This document shows positions 1 to 6,629 of a DNA stretch of 11,381 nucleotides, piece after piece. Position 1 is the first letter of the stretch, and every line of letters begins with the position of its first letter. Under the pieces are notes generated by a model that saw only the letters and a list, made by a program, of their open reading frames with translations, was not told where the DNA came from and made no database searches. The stretch is taken from contig CAJMMH010000063.1 of the NCBI GenBank assembly GCA_905214365.1, forward strand, positions 1 to 11,381. The letters run 5' to 3'. The position numbers and the translations under genes were made by a program. The stretch comes from an uncultured bacterium. Its GTDB lineage: Bacteria > Bacillota > Clostridia > Lachnospirales > Lachnospiraceae.

Positions 1-28
1 CTACTTGCTCATAACCAAATAACTGCTT
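1..28. repeat. Dispersed intergenic repeat, copy 1 (cut by window edge)
   Basis: Bases 1-28 are identical to bases 4642-4669 in the same orientation. Both copies lie just downstream of the stop codon of an unrelated minus-strand gene (stop at 38-40 here). The repeat probably continues leftward out of the window. At its right end it merges into the short palindrome AACTGC-TTC-GCAGTT (21-35), which copy 2 lacks. An exact 28-bp match between two gene ends is far beyond chance in a window this size. It is therefore most likely a dispersed REP-like or MITE-like element, but its family cannot be named from the sequence alone. Confidence 0.7.
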
Positions 29-37
29 CGCAGTTTA

Positions 38-607
38 TCAGATTGCCAGATTCCGAAGCACGCCTTCGATCCGCAGAAGCGTCTCATCACAGGTTTTCCG
101 GTCTTCCGGCTCCAGCGTTTTCAGACGATTCATATAGTTTTTCCAGTCCTTGATCAGAAATACTGTTGTATCCAGATCATTCTGCTTCAGATAATCCTGC
201 ATATATGCTTCCGTCTTTTTCGCATCCAGCTTTTTATCCGCACTGTAGCAGAAAACGCCGCGCTCATGGATATACGCATAATTGATTTCCATTGCCTTCT
301 CGGTCTTTGAGGTCATAATCAGCTCGGTATCCAGAATCCCATTTCCAACTGCTGCTGCAACCGCATCATACTCGTCCTTTGGCCTTGACTGATATTTCCA
401 GACAGCAACCAGAACCACCAGCAGATTTGCCAGAGGAAGTACAGAAACAACCGCAACAATCGTCAGCAGATTTTTCCTCGTTTTCGTGCTGATATATCCC
501 ATGACAAGTAAAACAATGATTCCGAACAGAATCACTCCCACCTGCAGCATCAGTCTTTTTTTCTTCCGGCGCAGGTATCCGTAATGTCCTTTTTTCAGAT
601 CAAACAT
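38..607 (-). CDS. Two-TM membrane protein of unknown function
   Basis: I do not recognise this 189-residue protein. A very basic N-terminus (RRKKKR at residues 13-18) is followed by two hydrophobic segments at about 20-39 and 45-70, separated by a short basic turn (TKTRK). The remaining 120 or so residues are soluble, mixed alpha/beta and rich in charge. The basic start suggests a hairpin with both termini in the cytoplasm. No catalytic motif, signal peptidase site or lipobox is apparent. The ATG is preceded by a modest purine-rich site (AAAGGAACGGAAC). The gene begins 40 nt after the HAD hydrolase stop and is probably the last gene of that leftward operon. The protein could be a membrane-anchored regulator or accessory factor; nothing in the sequence decides this. 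Confidence 0.8.
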   Translation of the reverse strand: MFDLKKGHYGYLRRKKKRLMLQVGVILFGIIVLLVMGYISTKTRKNLLTIVAVVSVLPLANLLVVLVAVWKYQSRPKDEYDAVAAAVGNGILDTELIMTSKTEKAMEINYAYIHERGVFCYSADKKLDAKKTEAYMQDYLKQNDLDTTVFLIKDWKNYMNRLKTLEPEDRKTCDETLLRIEGVLRNLAI

Positions 608-647
608 CTGTATGTTCCGTTCCTTTCTGTCCGATTATGCTGCTTCG

Positions 648-1349
648 TCACCGCGTCCCAATCGGGAACGAAATAACCCACTCGCCGTTTTCGCAGCGCG
701 GCACCTCCTCATAGGTTTCGATCATGCCGTCTGCCAGCTCCCGCTTTTTCTCTGCGAGATCTGCGGAAAACGCATCTTCAACGGCGATGACATGCATCCC
801 GGCCCGGTGTCCGGCAAGAATCCCGGCCGGAACGTCCTCAAATACCAGACAATGTGCCGGATTAATCCCCATCCTCCTGGCCGCGCACAGATATACATCC
901 GGCTCCGGCTTGCCTCTGTTGACGTCACATGAAGTTACAATTGTCCGGAACTGCCCGGCAACGCCCAGATGTCCAAGTACCGCGTCTACCAGCGTATGGG
1001 AATTGCTGGTCGCGATTCCAGTTGGGATCTGCTTCTCTTTCAGCCATGCTAAAAACGTTCCAGCGCCCGGTTTGAAGCCAACCTCCTTGCTGTACTTCTG
1101 ATACGCCATCTGATTCCAGCAGTCTTTGATTTCTTCTACAGAAAGCGGAAGAGAAAAAGTCCGTTTGAAATATTCAGCGGTTTCGGTAAAGCTCATTCCC
1201 TCAATATCAGTTCCCAGGCTTTTTGGCACGTCAAGGCCAAAGCGTCCCAGAAACTCTACGTCAATCTCCTTCCACATGTACATGGAATCGACCAGCGAAC
1301 CATCCAGATCAAAGATGACCCCCTGTATGGAAACTGTTTTCTGCGTCAT
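648..1349 (-). CDS. HAD superfamily hydrolase (subfamily IA, phosphatase or beta-phosphoglucomutase-like)
   Basis: This 233-residue cytosolic protein has all four HAD motifs. Motif I is FDLDGSLVDS, with nucleophile D14 and acid/base D16. Motif II is ATSNS (T114/S115). Motif III is RGKPEPDVY (K147). Motif IV is VFEDVPAGI (E171, D172). The helical stretch between motifs I and II is the usual C1 cap of the phosphoglycolate phosphatase and beta-phosphoglucomutase group, so the likely activity is Mg-dependent phosphate-monoester hydrolysis or phosphosugar isomerisation. The substrate cannot be read from the sequence. The ATG overlaps the stop of the upstream pseudouridine synthase by 4 nt (ATGA) and has a GGAGAGG site 4 nt upstream, so the two are very likely translationally coupled. 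Length is normal for the family. Confidence 0.93.
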   Translation of the reverse strand: MTQKTVSIQGVIFDLDGSLVDSMYMWKEIDVEFLGRFGLDVPKSLGTDIEGMSFTETAEYFKRTFSLPLSVEEIKDCWNQMAYQKYSKEVGFKPGAGTFLAWLKEKQIPTGIATSNSHTLVDAVLGHLGVAGQFRTIVTSCDVNRGKPEPDVYLCAARRMGINPAHCLVFEDVPAGILAGHRAGMHVIAVEDAFSADLAEKKRELADGMIETYEEVPRCENGEWVISFPIGTR

Positions 1350-2053
1350 ACGTCCTCTCCCTTCAGCAGTCGGATTTCTTCTTCCGTCAGCGCTCTGCTT
1401 TCGCCAGGCTGTAACGATGGATCCAGCTTCAGTGCCCCCATAGAGAGACGCTTCAGATATACAACCTCTGTCCCGACTGCTGAAAACATACGCTTTACCT
1501 GATGAAACTTTCCCTCGCGGATTGTCAGGCAGCCGCTTCGCTCTCCCTGCTGCTCGAAAACCGCTGGCATTGCTGTGAAATCGCCGAGATCCATCCCGGC
1601 CGCGAACCGTTCCTTTGCGTCTGCCGGAATCAAAAGATCAGTTTCCACGTAGTAGGTTTTATCAACATGCTTTTTCGGAGAGAGAAGCTGGTGTCCAAGA
1701 ATACCATCGTTGGTAATCAGCAGCAGGCCTTCCGTATCAATATCGAGGCGGCCGACCGGAAACAGATCTGTCCGCTTATCTTCCAGAAGATCAATTACAG
1801 TCCGGTGAATCCGATCTTCGGTCGCTGTTACGACACCTGCCGGCTTGTTCAGCATATAATAAACAGATTTCGTAAAGCGTATTTCTTTTCCATCTGCAGA
1901 TACCTGGTCGCACTCCGGATCGATTTTCTTCTCCGGCCGCTTTTCCGGCTTCCCGTTGACCAGTACGCGCCCTTTCCGGATCAGCTCTTTTACCTGGCTG
2001 CGCGTACCTGCACCGGTCAGCGTCAAAAACTTATCCAGTCTGTACTCTGCCAT
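1346..2053 (-). CDS. RsuA/RluB-family rRNA pseudouridine synthase
   Basis: This enzyme isomerises a uridine in rRNA to pseudouridine. An N-terminal S4 RNA-binding domain (about residues 3-50, RLDKFL...LIRKGRVLVNG) is followed by the catalytic domain. That domain has the family signature GRLDIDTEGL (101-110), whose first Asp, D104, is the expected catalytic residue. It also has a late FHQVKRMF motif typical of RsuA/RluB/RluE/RluF. Whether the target is 16S U516 (RsuA) or a 23S site cannot be decided here, so no symbol is given. An in-frame ATG lies 15 nt further upstream at 2068. The ATG at 2053 is preferred because it gives the normal compact S4 start (MAEYRLDKFL), has GGTGG upstream, and overlaps the stop of the upstream methyltransferase as TAATG. 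It overlaps the next gene by 4 nt. Confidence 0.92.
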   Translation of the reverse strand: MAEYRLDKFLTLTGAGTRSQVKELIRKGRVLVNGKPEKRPEKKIDPECDQVSADGKEIRFTKSVYYMLNKPAGVVTATEDRIHRTVIDLLEDKRTDLFPVGRLDIDTEGLLLITNDGILGHQLLSPKKHVDKTYYVETDLLIPADAKERFAAGMDLGDFTAMPAVFEQQGERSGCLTIREGKFHQVKRMFSAVGTEVVYLKRLSMGALKLDPSLQPGESRALTEEEIRLLKGEDV

Positions 2054-3438
2054 TACATCCACCGCCATCCTGCCAAATACTTATTTTTTATAGTAGTTCC
2101 CGACGCCTTGCCGAAACCGAGCGGATAACCATCCACGCCGATCAGAACCCATCCCTTCATCGGCTGATCTGCTTCAATTGTTTCTCCCTTCAGGTACTTG
2201 ATCACACGGACATCATCGCCGGAAAGGTTCAGACAGTTTGGAAATTTCTTCATATCTAATGTCATTGCAAGCGCCTGACTCGGCTCAAATCGCTTTTTCA
2301 GACATTCTCCGACCAGAAGACCGGAGCGGAGGATTCTGAGACCGGCAACATCGCGGCCAAGCGGCGGCGAAAGCTGCACCTTTTCCTGGCGCATTTCCAG
2401 ATCCTCTGCTGCAAACGGCAGTCTGGCCTGCTTCAGGAAATCCATCAGCTCCTGCGGAAGCGCGGCGCTTTTTCTGCTGTCCGCCATCCGTTCTGCCGAT
2501 CCGGTTTTTCCTGCTGCTGCGTCCTCTCCCTTTTTCAGGAGCGCGAGAAAATGCCCTTCTCCCTTCATCCGGTGCGGCCAGATCCTTACGCAGCGCGCAA
2601 GATCCGGATTACCGCCTGCCCATTCGGGATGCCCGTGATCAAATCCCTCGTACCAGACCGGCTCTTCTACCGTCAGCGTCGGATCCAGATCCAGCATGTA
2701 CTGCACCATCTGCTCGTCTTCCTTCGGGGAAAACGTACAGGTTGAATACAGCAGCATACCGCCCGGCTTTAACATCTGAAGGGCGTATGCCGTGATTTCC
2801 TTCTGCAGCTTTACATAGAACTCATTTCCATGCTCCAGCCAGCTTTTGATGACAGACGGCTCCTTGCGGAACATGCCCTCTCCGGAGCACGGCGCGTCAA
2901 TCAGGATTTTATCAAAATAAGCCGGAAACCGCTCAGCCAGTTTATGCGGCGCTTCGCTGGTAATCAGCGCGTTCGGCGTCCCGAACAGCTCCAGATTTTT
3001 TAACAGTGCCTTTGCTCTTGAATTGCTGATATCATTGCTGACTAACACTCCGGTTCCGTCAAGCTTTGCGGCAAGCTCCGTACTTTTTCCGCCCGGAGCC
3101 GCGCACAGATCAAGAACCCGGTCTCCCGGCTCAATCGGGAGTTCAAAGGCTGGGGTCATTGCGGACGGCTCCTGCAGATAATACAATCCGGCATAATAAT
3201 ACGGATGCTTTGCCGGCTTTACCTGCGCCGATCCATCATAATAATAGCCATTCGGAATCCACGGAATCCGGCGGACCGGAAACGGACTAATTGCTTCAAA
3301 CTCTTCGGGTGACAGCTTTCCTGTATTGACGCGGAGGCCGTAAACACGCTCCTCCTGATAGCTGTCCAGATATGCCTGATACTCATCTGCAGGCAGCAGC
3401 TTTTGCATTTGCTCCAGAAATGAAGCTGGTAAATTCAT
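2053..3438 (-). CDS. rsmF: RsmF/RsmB-type 16S rRNA (cytosine-C5) methyltransferase (NOL1/NOP2/Sun family)
   Basis: This 461-residue SAM-dependent enzyme transfers a methyl group to C5 of a cytosine in rRNA. The SAM loop DLCAAPGGKST (110-120) is motif I. DAPCSGEG (181-188, C184) is motif IV, and STCTFSPKEDE (232-242, C234) is motif VI. In this family the motif VI cysteine is the nucleophile and the motif IV cysteine helps release the product. The long C-terminal extension beyond the catalytic domain, ending in a YLKGE...GWVLIGVDGYPLGFGK region, is typical of RsmF/YebU-like members rather than of RsmB. The start has an AGAGGA site 7 nt upstream. It is the first gene of the leftward cluster, and its TAA overlaps the next ATG. 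The exact target base (C1407 or its neighbours) is inferred from the family. Confidence 0.93.
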   Translation of the reverse strand: MNLPASFLEQMQKLLPADEYQAYLDSYQEERVYGLRVNTGKLSPEEFEAISPFPVRRIPWIPNGYYYDGSAQVKPAKHPYYYAGLYYLQEPSAMTPAFELPIEPGDRVLDLCAAPGGKSTELAAKLDGTGVLVSNDISNSRAKALLKNLELFGTPNALITSEAPHKLAERFPAYFDKILIDAPCSGEGMFRKEPSVIKSWLEHGNEFYVKLQKEITAYALQMLKPGGMLLYSTCTFSPKEDEQMVQYMLDLDPTLTVEEPVWYEGFDHGHPEWAGGNPDLARCVRIWPHRMKGEGHFLALLKKGEDAAAGKTGSAERMADSRKSAALPQELMDFLKQARLPFAAEDLEMRQEKVQLSPPLGRDVAGLRILRSGLLVGECLKKRFEPSQALAMTLDMKKFPNCLNLSGDDVRVIKYLKGETIEADQPMKGWVLIGVDGYPLGFGKASGTTIKNKYLAGWRWM

Positions 3439-3591
3439 ATATTTTTCCTCTTAACTCTTAATTCTGTACTCCCGGGATCTCCATTCCTCTGATCTTTGCG
3501 GCCTAAAGCACCTTCCTGTCTGCTTGATTGACTGTTCTATCCGGAATGCCTGATACATATCCATATCTATATCCAGTATAAGGTGCATGTT
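3439..3591. other. Divergent intergenic region between rsmF-like gene and ylbJ
   Basis: About 150 nt separate the two divergent start codons. No pair of -35/-10 boxes close to consensus is visible in either direction. A TTGACT at 3528-3533 lacks a good -10 at the right distance. Features that can be seen are three tandem 6-mers (CATATC CATATC TATATC, 3556-3573) and a 7-bp inverted repeat whose arms are GCACCTT (3508-3514) and AAGGTGC (3580-3586). The second arm coincides with the ylbJ ribosome-binding site. Confidence 0.5.
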
Positions 3592-4518
3592 ATGAAATCA
3601 TGGATTTCTCCCCTGCTTCTTTCCGTTTTCTTTCTCCTGCTTCTGATGTTTCCGGCAGAAGCAGTCAGCGCAGCCTCCGATGGGCTTGCGCTCTGGTACT
3701 GTCAGGTTCTTCCATCCTTGTTTCCCGGAATGATCCTTTCGTCCCTGCTGATCCGCACCAATCTGCTGACTGCGCTTTTGCTCCGCCTTCCGTTTGTTCC
3801 GCGGCACAGCATCCCGGCTCTGCTTCCATTCCTCGGCAGTCTGTGCTGCGGCTACCCGACCGGTGCCAAGCTTTGCCGTGACCTGTACGATACCGGAATG
3901 CTGGATCCGGAACGCGCCAGGCGGCTGAACTGCTGCGTCCACTGTCCCGGACCCGTGTTTGTCAGCAGCTTTGTGTGCGGAATCTGCTTTCCGCAGACGC
4001 CGAAGCTTCCGGTATTTCTTTCAATTTATCTTCCCGCCATTATGCTCTGGCTGATCCTCTGCCGTCCGAACAAACATGCTGACGCGAACGGATTGAACAA
4101 TTCTTCCGGTTTCAAACCGCCTGCTGTCGGCTGCTCCCTGGAGCTCTTTGACGAAAGCTACAGTCGGAGTCTGCGCGTTATGCTGAAAATTGCCGGATAC
4201 CTGATGTTTTCTTCCATTCTGCTCCGATTCTGCGCACAGCTCCCGGAACCAGCCTGTACAATCTGCGCGATTGGCTCCGGACTTCTGGAAATGACAGGCG
4301 GGATCCGTACTGTAAGCGGCCTTTTTCTGCCCCTTGTGTTCCGGGAAACGCTGGCAGTCTGCTTTCTCTGCTTCGGCGGCATCTGCTGTCTGCTTCAGAT
4401 CCGGGACGCGGCCGGACATGAGCTGACCGCACTCCGAACAGTCTTCTGCTTTCGACTGCTCCACGGGGGGCTTTCCTGTCTCTGCTTTCTGCTGCTGCGG
4501 ATCTTTTTATTCCATTAA
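3592..4518 (+). CDS. ylbJ: Sporulation integral membrane protein YlbJ
   Basis: The 308-residue, strongly hydrophobic protein has about seven or eight predicted membrane segments. The best family marker is the block CGYPTGAKL (86-94), followed by a charged helix and CVHCPGP (115-121). This matches the SGYPxGAKL...CNNxGP pattern of YlbJ and nucleoside-recognition (Gate) proteins. YlbJ in Bacillus is a mother-cell sporulation protein needed for resistant spores; its transported substrate is unknown. The ATG at 3592 is chosen over the in-frame GTG at 3583 because AAGGTG sits 6 nt before it. It is shorter than Bacillus YlbJ (about 400 residues) and unusually rich in cysteine (21 of 308). Proximity to coaD is a conserved Firmicutes arrangement, but here the two converge rather than run together. 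Confidence 0.88.
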   Translation: MKSWISPLLLSVFFLLLLMFPAEAVSAASDGLALWYCQVLPSLFPGMILSSLLIRTNLLTALLLRLPFVPRHSIPALLPFLGSLCCGYPTGAKLCRDLYDTGMLDPERARRLNCCVHCPGPVFVSSFVCGICFPQTPKLPVFLSIYLPAIMLWLILCRPNKHADANGLNNSSGFKPPAVGCSLELFDESYSRSLRVMLKIAGYLMFSSILLRFCAQLPEPACTICAIGSGLLEMTGGIRTVSGLFLPLVFRETLAVCFLCFGGICCLLQIRDAAGHELTALRTVFCFRLLHGGLSCLCFLLLRIFLFH

Positions 4519-4571
4519 GGAAACGCAATGCCGCCGCGTTCCAATACTGTCTATGGTTCTGACAGAAGAAA

Positions 4572-4605
4572 ACCGCTGCGTTCAGGCAGCGGTCTTTTCT
4601 TTTTT
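4572..4605. terminator. Rho-independent terminator, probably bidirectional
   Basis: The perfect 8-bp stem ACCGCTGC / GCAGCGGT (4572-4579 and 4586-4593) encloses a 6-nt loop. On the plus strand it is followed by a 12-nt T-rich run (4594-4605), which ends ylbJ transcription 53 nt after the stop. Read leftward, the same hairpin is followed by TTTTCTTC, so it can also stop transcripts arriving from the coaD operon. The convergent layout of the two genes fits a shared terminator. Confidence 0.88.
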
Positions 4606-4616
4606 GCTCATTAGTC

Positions 4617-4669
4617 AAGCAGATATTCGCAATCCGCTTCGCTACTTGCTCATAACCAAATAACTGCTT
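4617..4669. repeat. Palindromic dispersed element, copy 2
   Basis: This stretch has 11-bp terminal inverted repeats with one mismatch (AAGCAGATATT at 4617-4627 and AATAACTGCTT at 4659-4669). Its right half (4642-4669) is identical to bases 1-28. It fills the gap between the ylbJ terminator and the stop codon of the coiled-coil gene, directly touching that stop (4670-4672). Its size, ends and position resemble small intergenic palindromic elements of the REP or MITE kind; no coding potential is seen. Confidence 0.65.
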
Positions 4670-5287
4670 TTACTCGGCCCCGTTCTCTTCGTCCGCCTTC
4701 AGATCAAAGGAATCAAATGCCGGAGCCTGTGCCGCGGACTGCTCTTCTTCCTGCTGCGGATACAGCTCCTTCCGATTAGAAACTAATGTATCATAGTTTG
4801 CCTGAAGCTGTGCCATCATTGCCTCATAATGCTCACGGATTGCTTCCATACCGCTGCTGATGGTATTCTGCGTATTGCTGAGCATATCGTCAGTATAGGA
4901 AACCGCTCCGGTACGAAGCGCATTGGCATCCTCAACCGCCTTATTCATGATCTCTTCTGCCTTCTGATTCGCTTCATTCACAATCTCATTGGCCTTTGCG
5001 TACGCACGCTGTGTAATCTCATGCTCGTTTACCATCTCGTTGGTCTGGATATTGGCCGCGGTGATAATCGCCTCTGCCTGAGCCTTTGCGTCGCTGATGA
5101 TCGCGTCTTTATTATTAAGAATCTTCTGATACTTCTTAATCTCATCCGGCGTGCGATGGCGCAGCTCAACCAACAGCTCTTCTAACTGTGCCTTATCTAC
5201 AACAATCTTAGTACTTGAAAACGGCTGGAGCTTACATCCGTCAATAAACTCTTCAATCTCTCCAATTAACTGCTCAATTCTGCTCAT
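4670..5287 (-). CDS. Coiled-coil protein of unknown function, co-transcribed with coaD
   Basis: This acidic 205-residue soluble protein has no signal peptide or membrane segment. Residues 1-45 form a short N-terminal region (MSRIEQLIGEIEEFIDG...). Residues about 46-165 are almost continuous amphipathic helix with an Ala/Glu/Asn-rich repeating pattern (DAKAQAEAII, AKANEIVNEANQKAEEIMNKA). This is the sort of sequence commonly annotated as V-ATPase subunit H, ATP synthase B-like or DivIVA-like. The tail (175-205) is Gln/Glu-rich and probably disordered. I do not assign a function; the ATPase label would rest only on coiled-coil similarity. The ATG overlaps the coaD stop by 4 nt. Its AAGGAG site lies inside the last coaD codons, so expression is very likely coupled to coaD. 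A scaffold or cell-pole role is one possibility, unsupported here. Confidence 0.85.
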   Translation of the reverse strand: MSRIEQLIGEIEEFIDGCKLQPFSSTKIVVDKAQLEELLVELRHRTPDEIKKYQKILNNKDAIISDAKAQAEAIITAANIQTNEMVNEHEITQRAYAKANEIVNEANQKAEEIMNKAVEDANALRTGAVSYTDDMLSNTQNTISSGMEAIREHYEAMMAQLQANYDTLVSNRKELYPQQEEEQSAAQAPAFDSFDLKADEENGAE

Positions 5288-5814
5288 ACATTTGTCTCCT
5301 TCGGATTTGTGTCCGTAATCTGCCGCTTCGCTGCGGCAACCTGCGCTTTCTTTTTCACTGCCTGTTCCACTGCAGGCGTTACAAATGCGGAAATATCGCC
5401 TCCGTACAGCGCCACCTCTTTCACAATACTGGAACTCAGATACGCATACTCCAGACTGGTGGTAAAAAACAGAGTATCCACTTCCGGCGCCATCTTTCGA
5501 TTGGTCTGCGCCATCTGCAGTTCATATTCAAAATCGGTTACCGCCCGCAGACCGCGGATGATAACCTTTGCCTTGGATGCTCTGGCAAACTCAACAAGAA
5601 GACCTCCAAAGGACGCGATTTCCACGTTTGGCAGATGAGCCGTTTCCTGCTTTAAAAGCGCGACTCGCTCTTCCACAGAAAACAGCGGATTCTTGACGCT
5701 GTTGACAAGAACCGCCACAATCAGATGGTCTACGGTTACACTGGCACGCTCAATGATATCCAGATGGCCTCGGGTCACCGGATCAAAGCTGCCGGGATAA
5801 ATTGCTGTTATCAT
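5284..5814 (-). CDS. coaD: Phosphopantetheine adenylyltransferase CoaD
   Basis: CoaD catalyses the penultimate step of coenzyme A synthesis, joining ATP and 4'-phosphopantetheine to give dephospho-CoA and pyrophosphate in the cytosol. The protein starts with the nucleotidyltransferase fold signature YPGSFDPVTRGHLDII, with the T/HxGH motif at residues 14-17 (TRGH). Other conserved blocks are K42, IIRGLRAVTDFEYELQMA (85-102, R88) and the LSSSIVKEVA motif (126-135). At 176 residues it is slightly longer than the usual 160 or so, because of a basic-then-polar tail after the conserved core. The end of that tail encodes the ribosome-binding site of the next gene. The gene lies 33 nt downstream of rsmD, the common rsmD-coaD pairing in Firmicutes, with GGAG just before the ATG. 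Confidence 0.97.
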   Translation of the reverse strand: MITAIYPGSFDPVTRGHLDIIERASVTVDHLIVAVLVNSVKNPLFSVEERVALLKQETAHLPNVEIASFGGLLVEFARASKAKVIIRGLRAVTDFEYELQMAQTNRKMAPEVDTLFFTTSLEYAYLSSSIVKEVALYGGDISAFVTPAVEQAVKKKAQVAAAKRQITDTNPKETNV

Positions 5815-5847
5815 AACTGCTCCATTAGATTCCGCTTCTTCCTGCAG

Positions 5848-6411
5848 TTACAGTTCTGTCTCTGCCGTCAGGAAAAAGTGCTTATTTGTTTTATATGTTT
5901 TGACCCGATCAATCCGGAAGCCAAACTCCGCAGCATCCAAAAGCTCTGTTGCCAGATCTGCTTCAATGATTACTGTCGTTCCCTCATGAACGAGTGAAGT
6001 CCCCTGAAGCGCCTCAAGAACCGGATACTCCAGTCCTGCCTGATAGGGCGGATCCATAAAAATAAGATCAAAGGCTTCCTTTCGCTGTGCCAGACGGGCA
6101 ATTGCAGTCAGACAATCCTCCGGCATTACCTCTGCCCGGTCTTCCAGATGGGTAAATGCAAGGTTTTCACGGATGCAGGAAACTGCTTCTCTCTGGCTGT
6201 CAACAAAAACTGCCTTTGACGCGCCGCGGCTGAGAGCCTCGATTCCAATTCCTCCGCTGCCGCTGAACAGATCCAGAAAACGGCATCCGTAAATCTCATT
6301 CTGCAACATATTAAACAGCGTCTCCTTAATCCGATCCGTTGTCGGCCTTGTTTCAAGGCCCTTTGGTGTTTTCAGCGGAAGATGTCTCGCTGTGCCAGAA
6401 ATGACTCTCAT
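5848..6411 (-). CDS. rsmD: 16S rRNA (guanine(966)-N2)-methyltransferase RsmD
   Basis: RsmD methylates N2 of 16S rRNA G966 in the assembling small subunit, using SAM. The 187-residue protein begins MRVISGTARHLPLKTPKG, a typical family start, followed by TRPTTDRIKETLFN. The SAM-binding motif is LDLFSGSGGIGIEALSRGA (46-64) and the catalytic motif is DLIFMDPPY (115-123). An in-frame ATG exists upstream at 6492, but it would add 27 residues not found in the family and would leave only about 6 nt of leader after the predicted transcription start. The ATG at 6411 has an AAAGGAA site 6 nt upstream and is preferred. It heads the rsmD-coaD-coiled-coil operon behind a strong vegetative promoter. Confidence 0.95.
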   Translation of the reverse strand: MRVISGTARHLPLKTPKGLETRPTTDRIKETLFNMLQNEIYGCRFLDLFSGSGGIGIEALSRGASKAVFVDSQREAVSCIRENLAFTHLEDRAEVMPEDCLTAIARLAQRKEAFDLIFMDPPYQAGLEYPVLEALQGTSLVHEGTTVIIEADLATELLDAAEFGFRIDRVKTYKTNKHFFLTAETEL

Positions 6412-6504
6412 AATCAGTTCCTTTCCGGAAGGACAAAATCCTGCCTTCCTGCGCGTGCGCTGCTGACCATTTCTGTCGGACAGAAGCCGCATTGATCATT
6501 GTTT

Positions 6505-6533
6505 ATTATAGTATGGATTTTCTTTCCTGACAA
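6505..6533 (-). promoter_or_regulatory. Sigma-A promoter of the rsmD-coaD operon
   Basis: On the minus strand, TTGTCA (6528-6533) and a perfect TATAAT (6505-6510) are separated by exactly 17 nt. The predicted start of transcription is near 6498, giving a leader of about 86 nt before the rsmD ATG at 6411. Within that leader GGAAGG and CCTTCC can form a 6-bp hairpin around an 11-nt loop, just before the ribosome-binding site. Confidence 0.85.
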
Positions 6534-6629
6534 GTCCCATTTTCCTGAAAAAGAGAAATGGCCCTGCCTATCCCTGCACCATGCAGACATATGCTAAGAC
6601 ACGTCCTTTTCATATTCTTTCAAAAATGA

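Noticed and set aside
21..35. AACTGC-TTC-GCAGTT hairpin as the terminator of the two-TM gene
   Set aside because: Stem is only 6 bp and read leftward it is followed by ATTTGGTTATG rather than a U-tract. Better viewed as a module of the repeat.
1502..2128. A 208-codon plus-strand reading frame opposite the pseudouridine synthase gene
   Set aside because: It is antisense to a gene with clear family motifs, has no ribosome site and its translation resembles no protein family. The same applies to long antisense frames opposite recG (7268-8158) and fakA (8753-10195).
3528..3556. TTGACT as a -35 for ylbJ
   Set aside because: The expected -10 position reads TGATAC, which matches poorly. A sporulation sigma promoter also could not be fitted with confidence.
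5321..5340. CCGCTTCGCT 10-mer in the coaD tail, also at about 1532 in the pseudouridine synthase gene and at 4634 in the repeat
   Set aside because: The coding copies are explained by Ala/Lys/Arg or Arg/Ser codons and the similarity does not extend beyond about 10 bases. I do not count them as further copies of the dispersed element.
6537..6561. CCATTT/AAATGG inverted repeat as a terminator for the SASP gene
   Set aside because: The stem is 6 bp, AT-rich with a 13-nt loop, and overlaps the region just upstream of the rsmD promoter. No U-tract follows the second arm.
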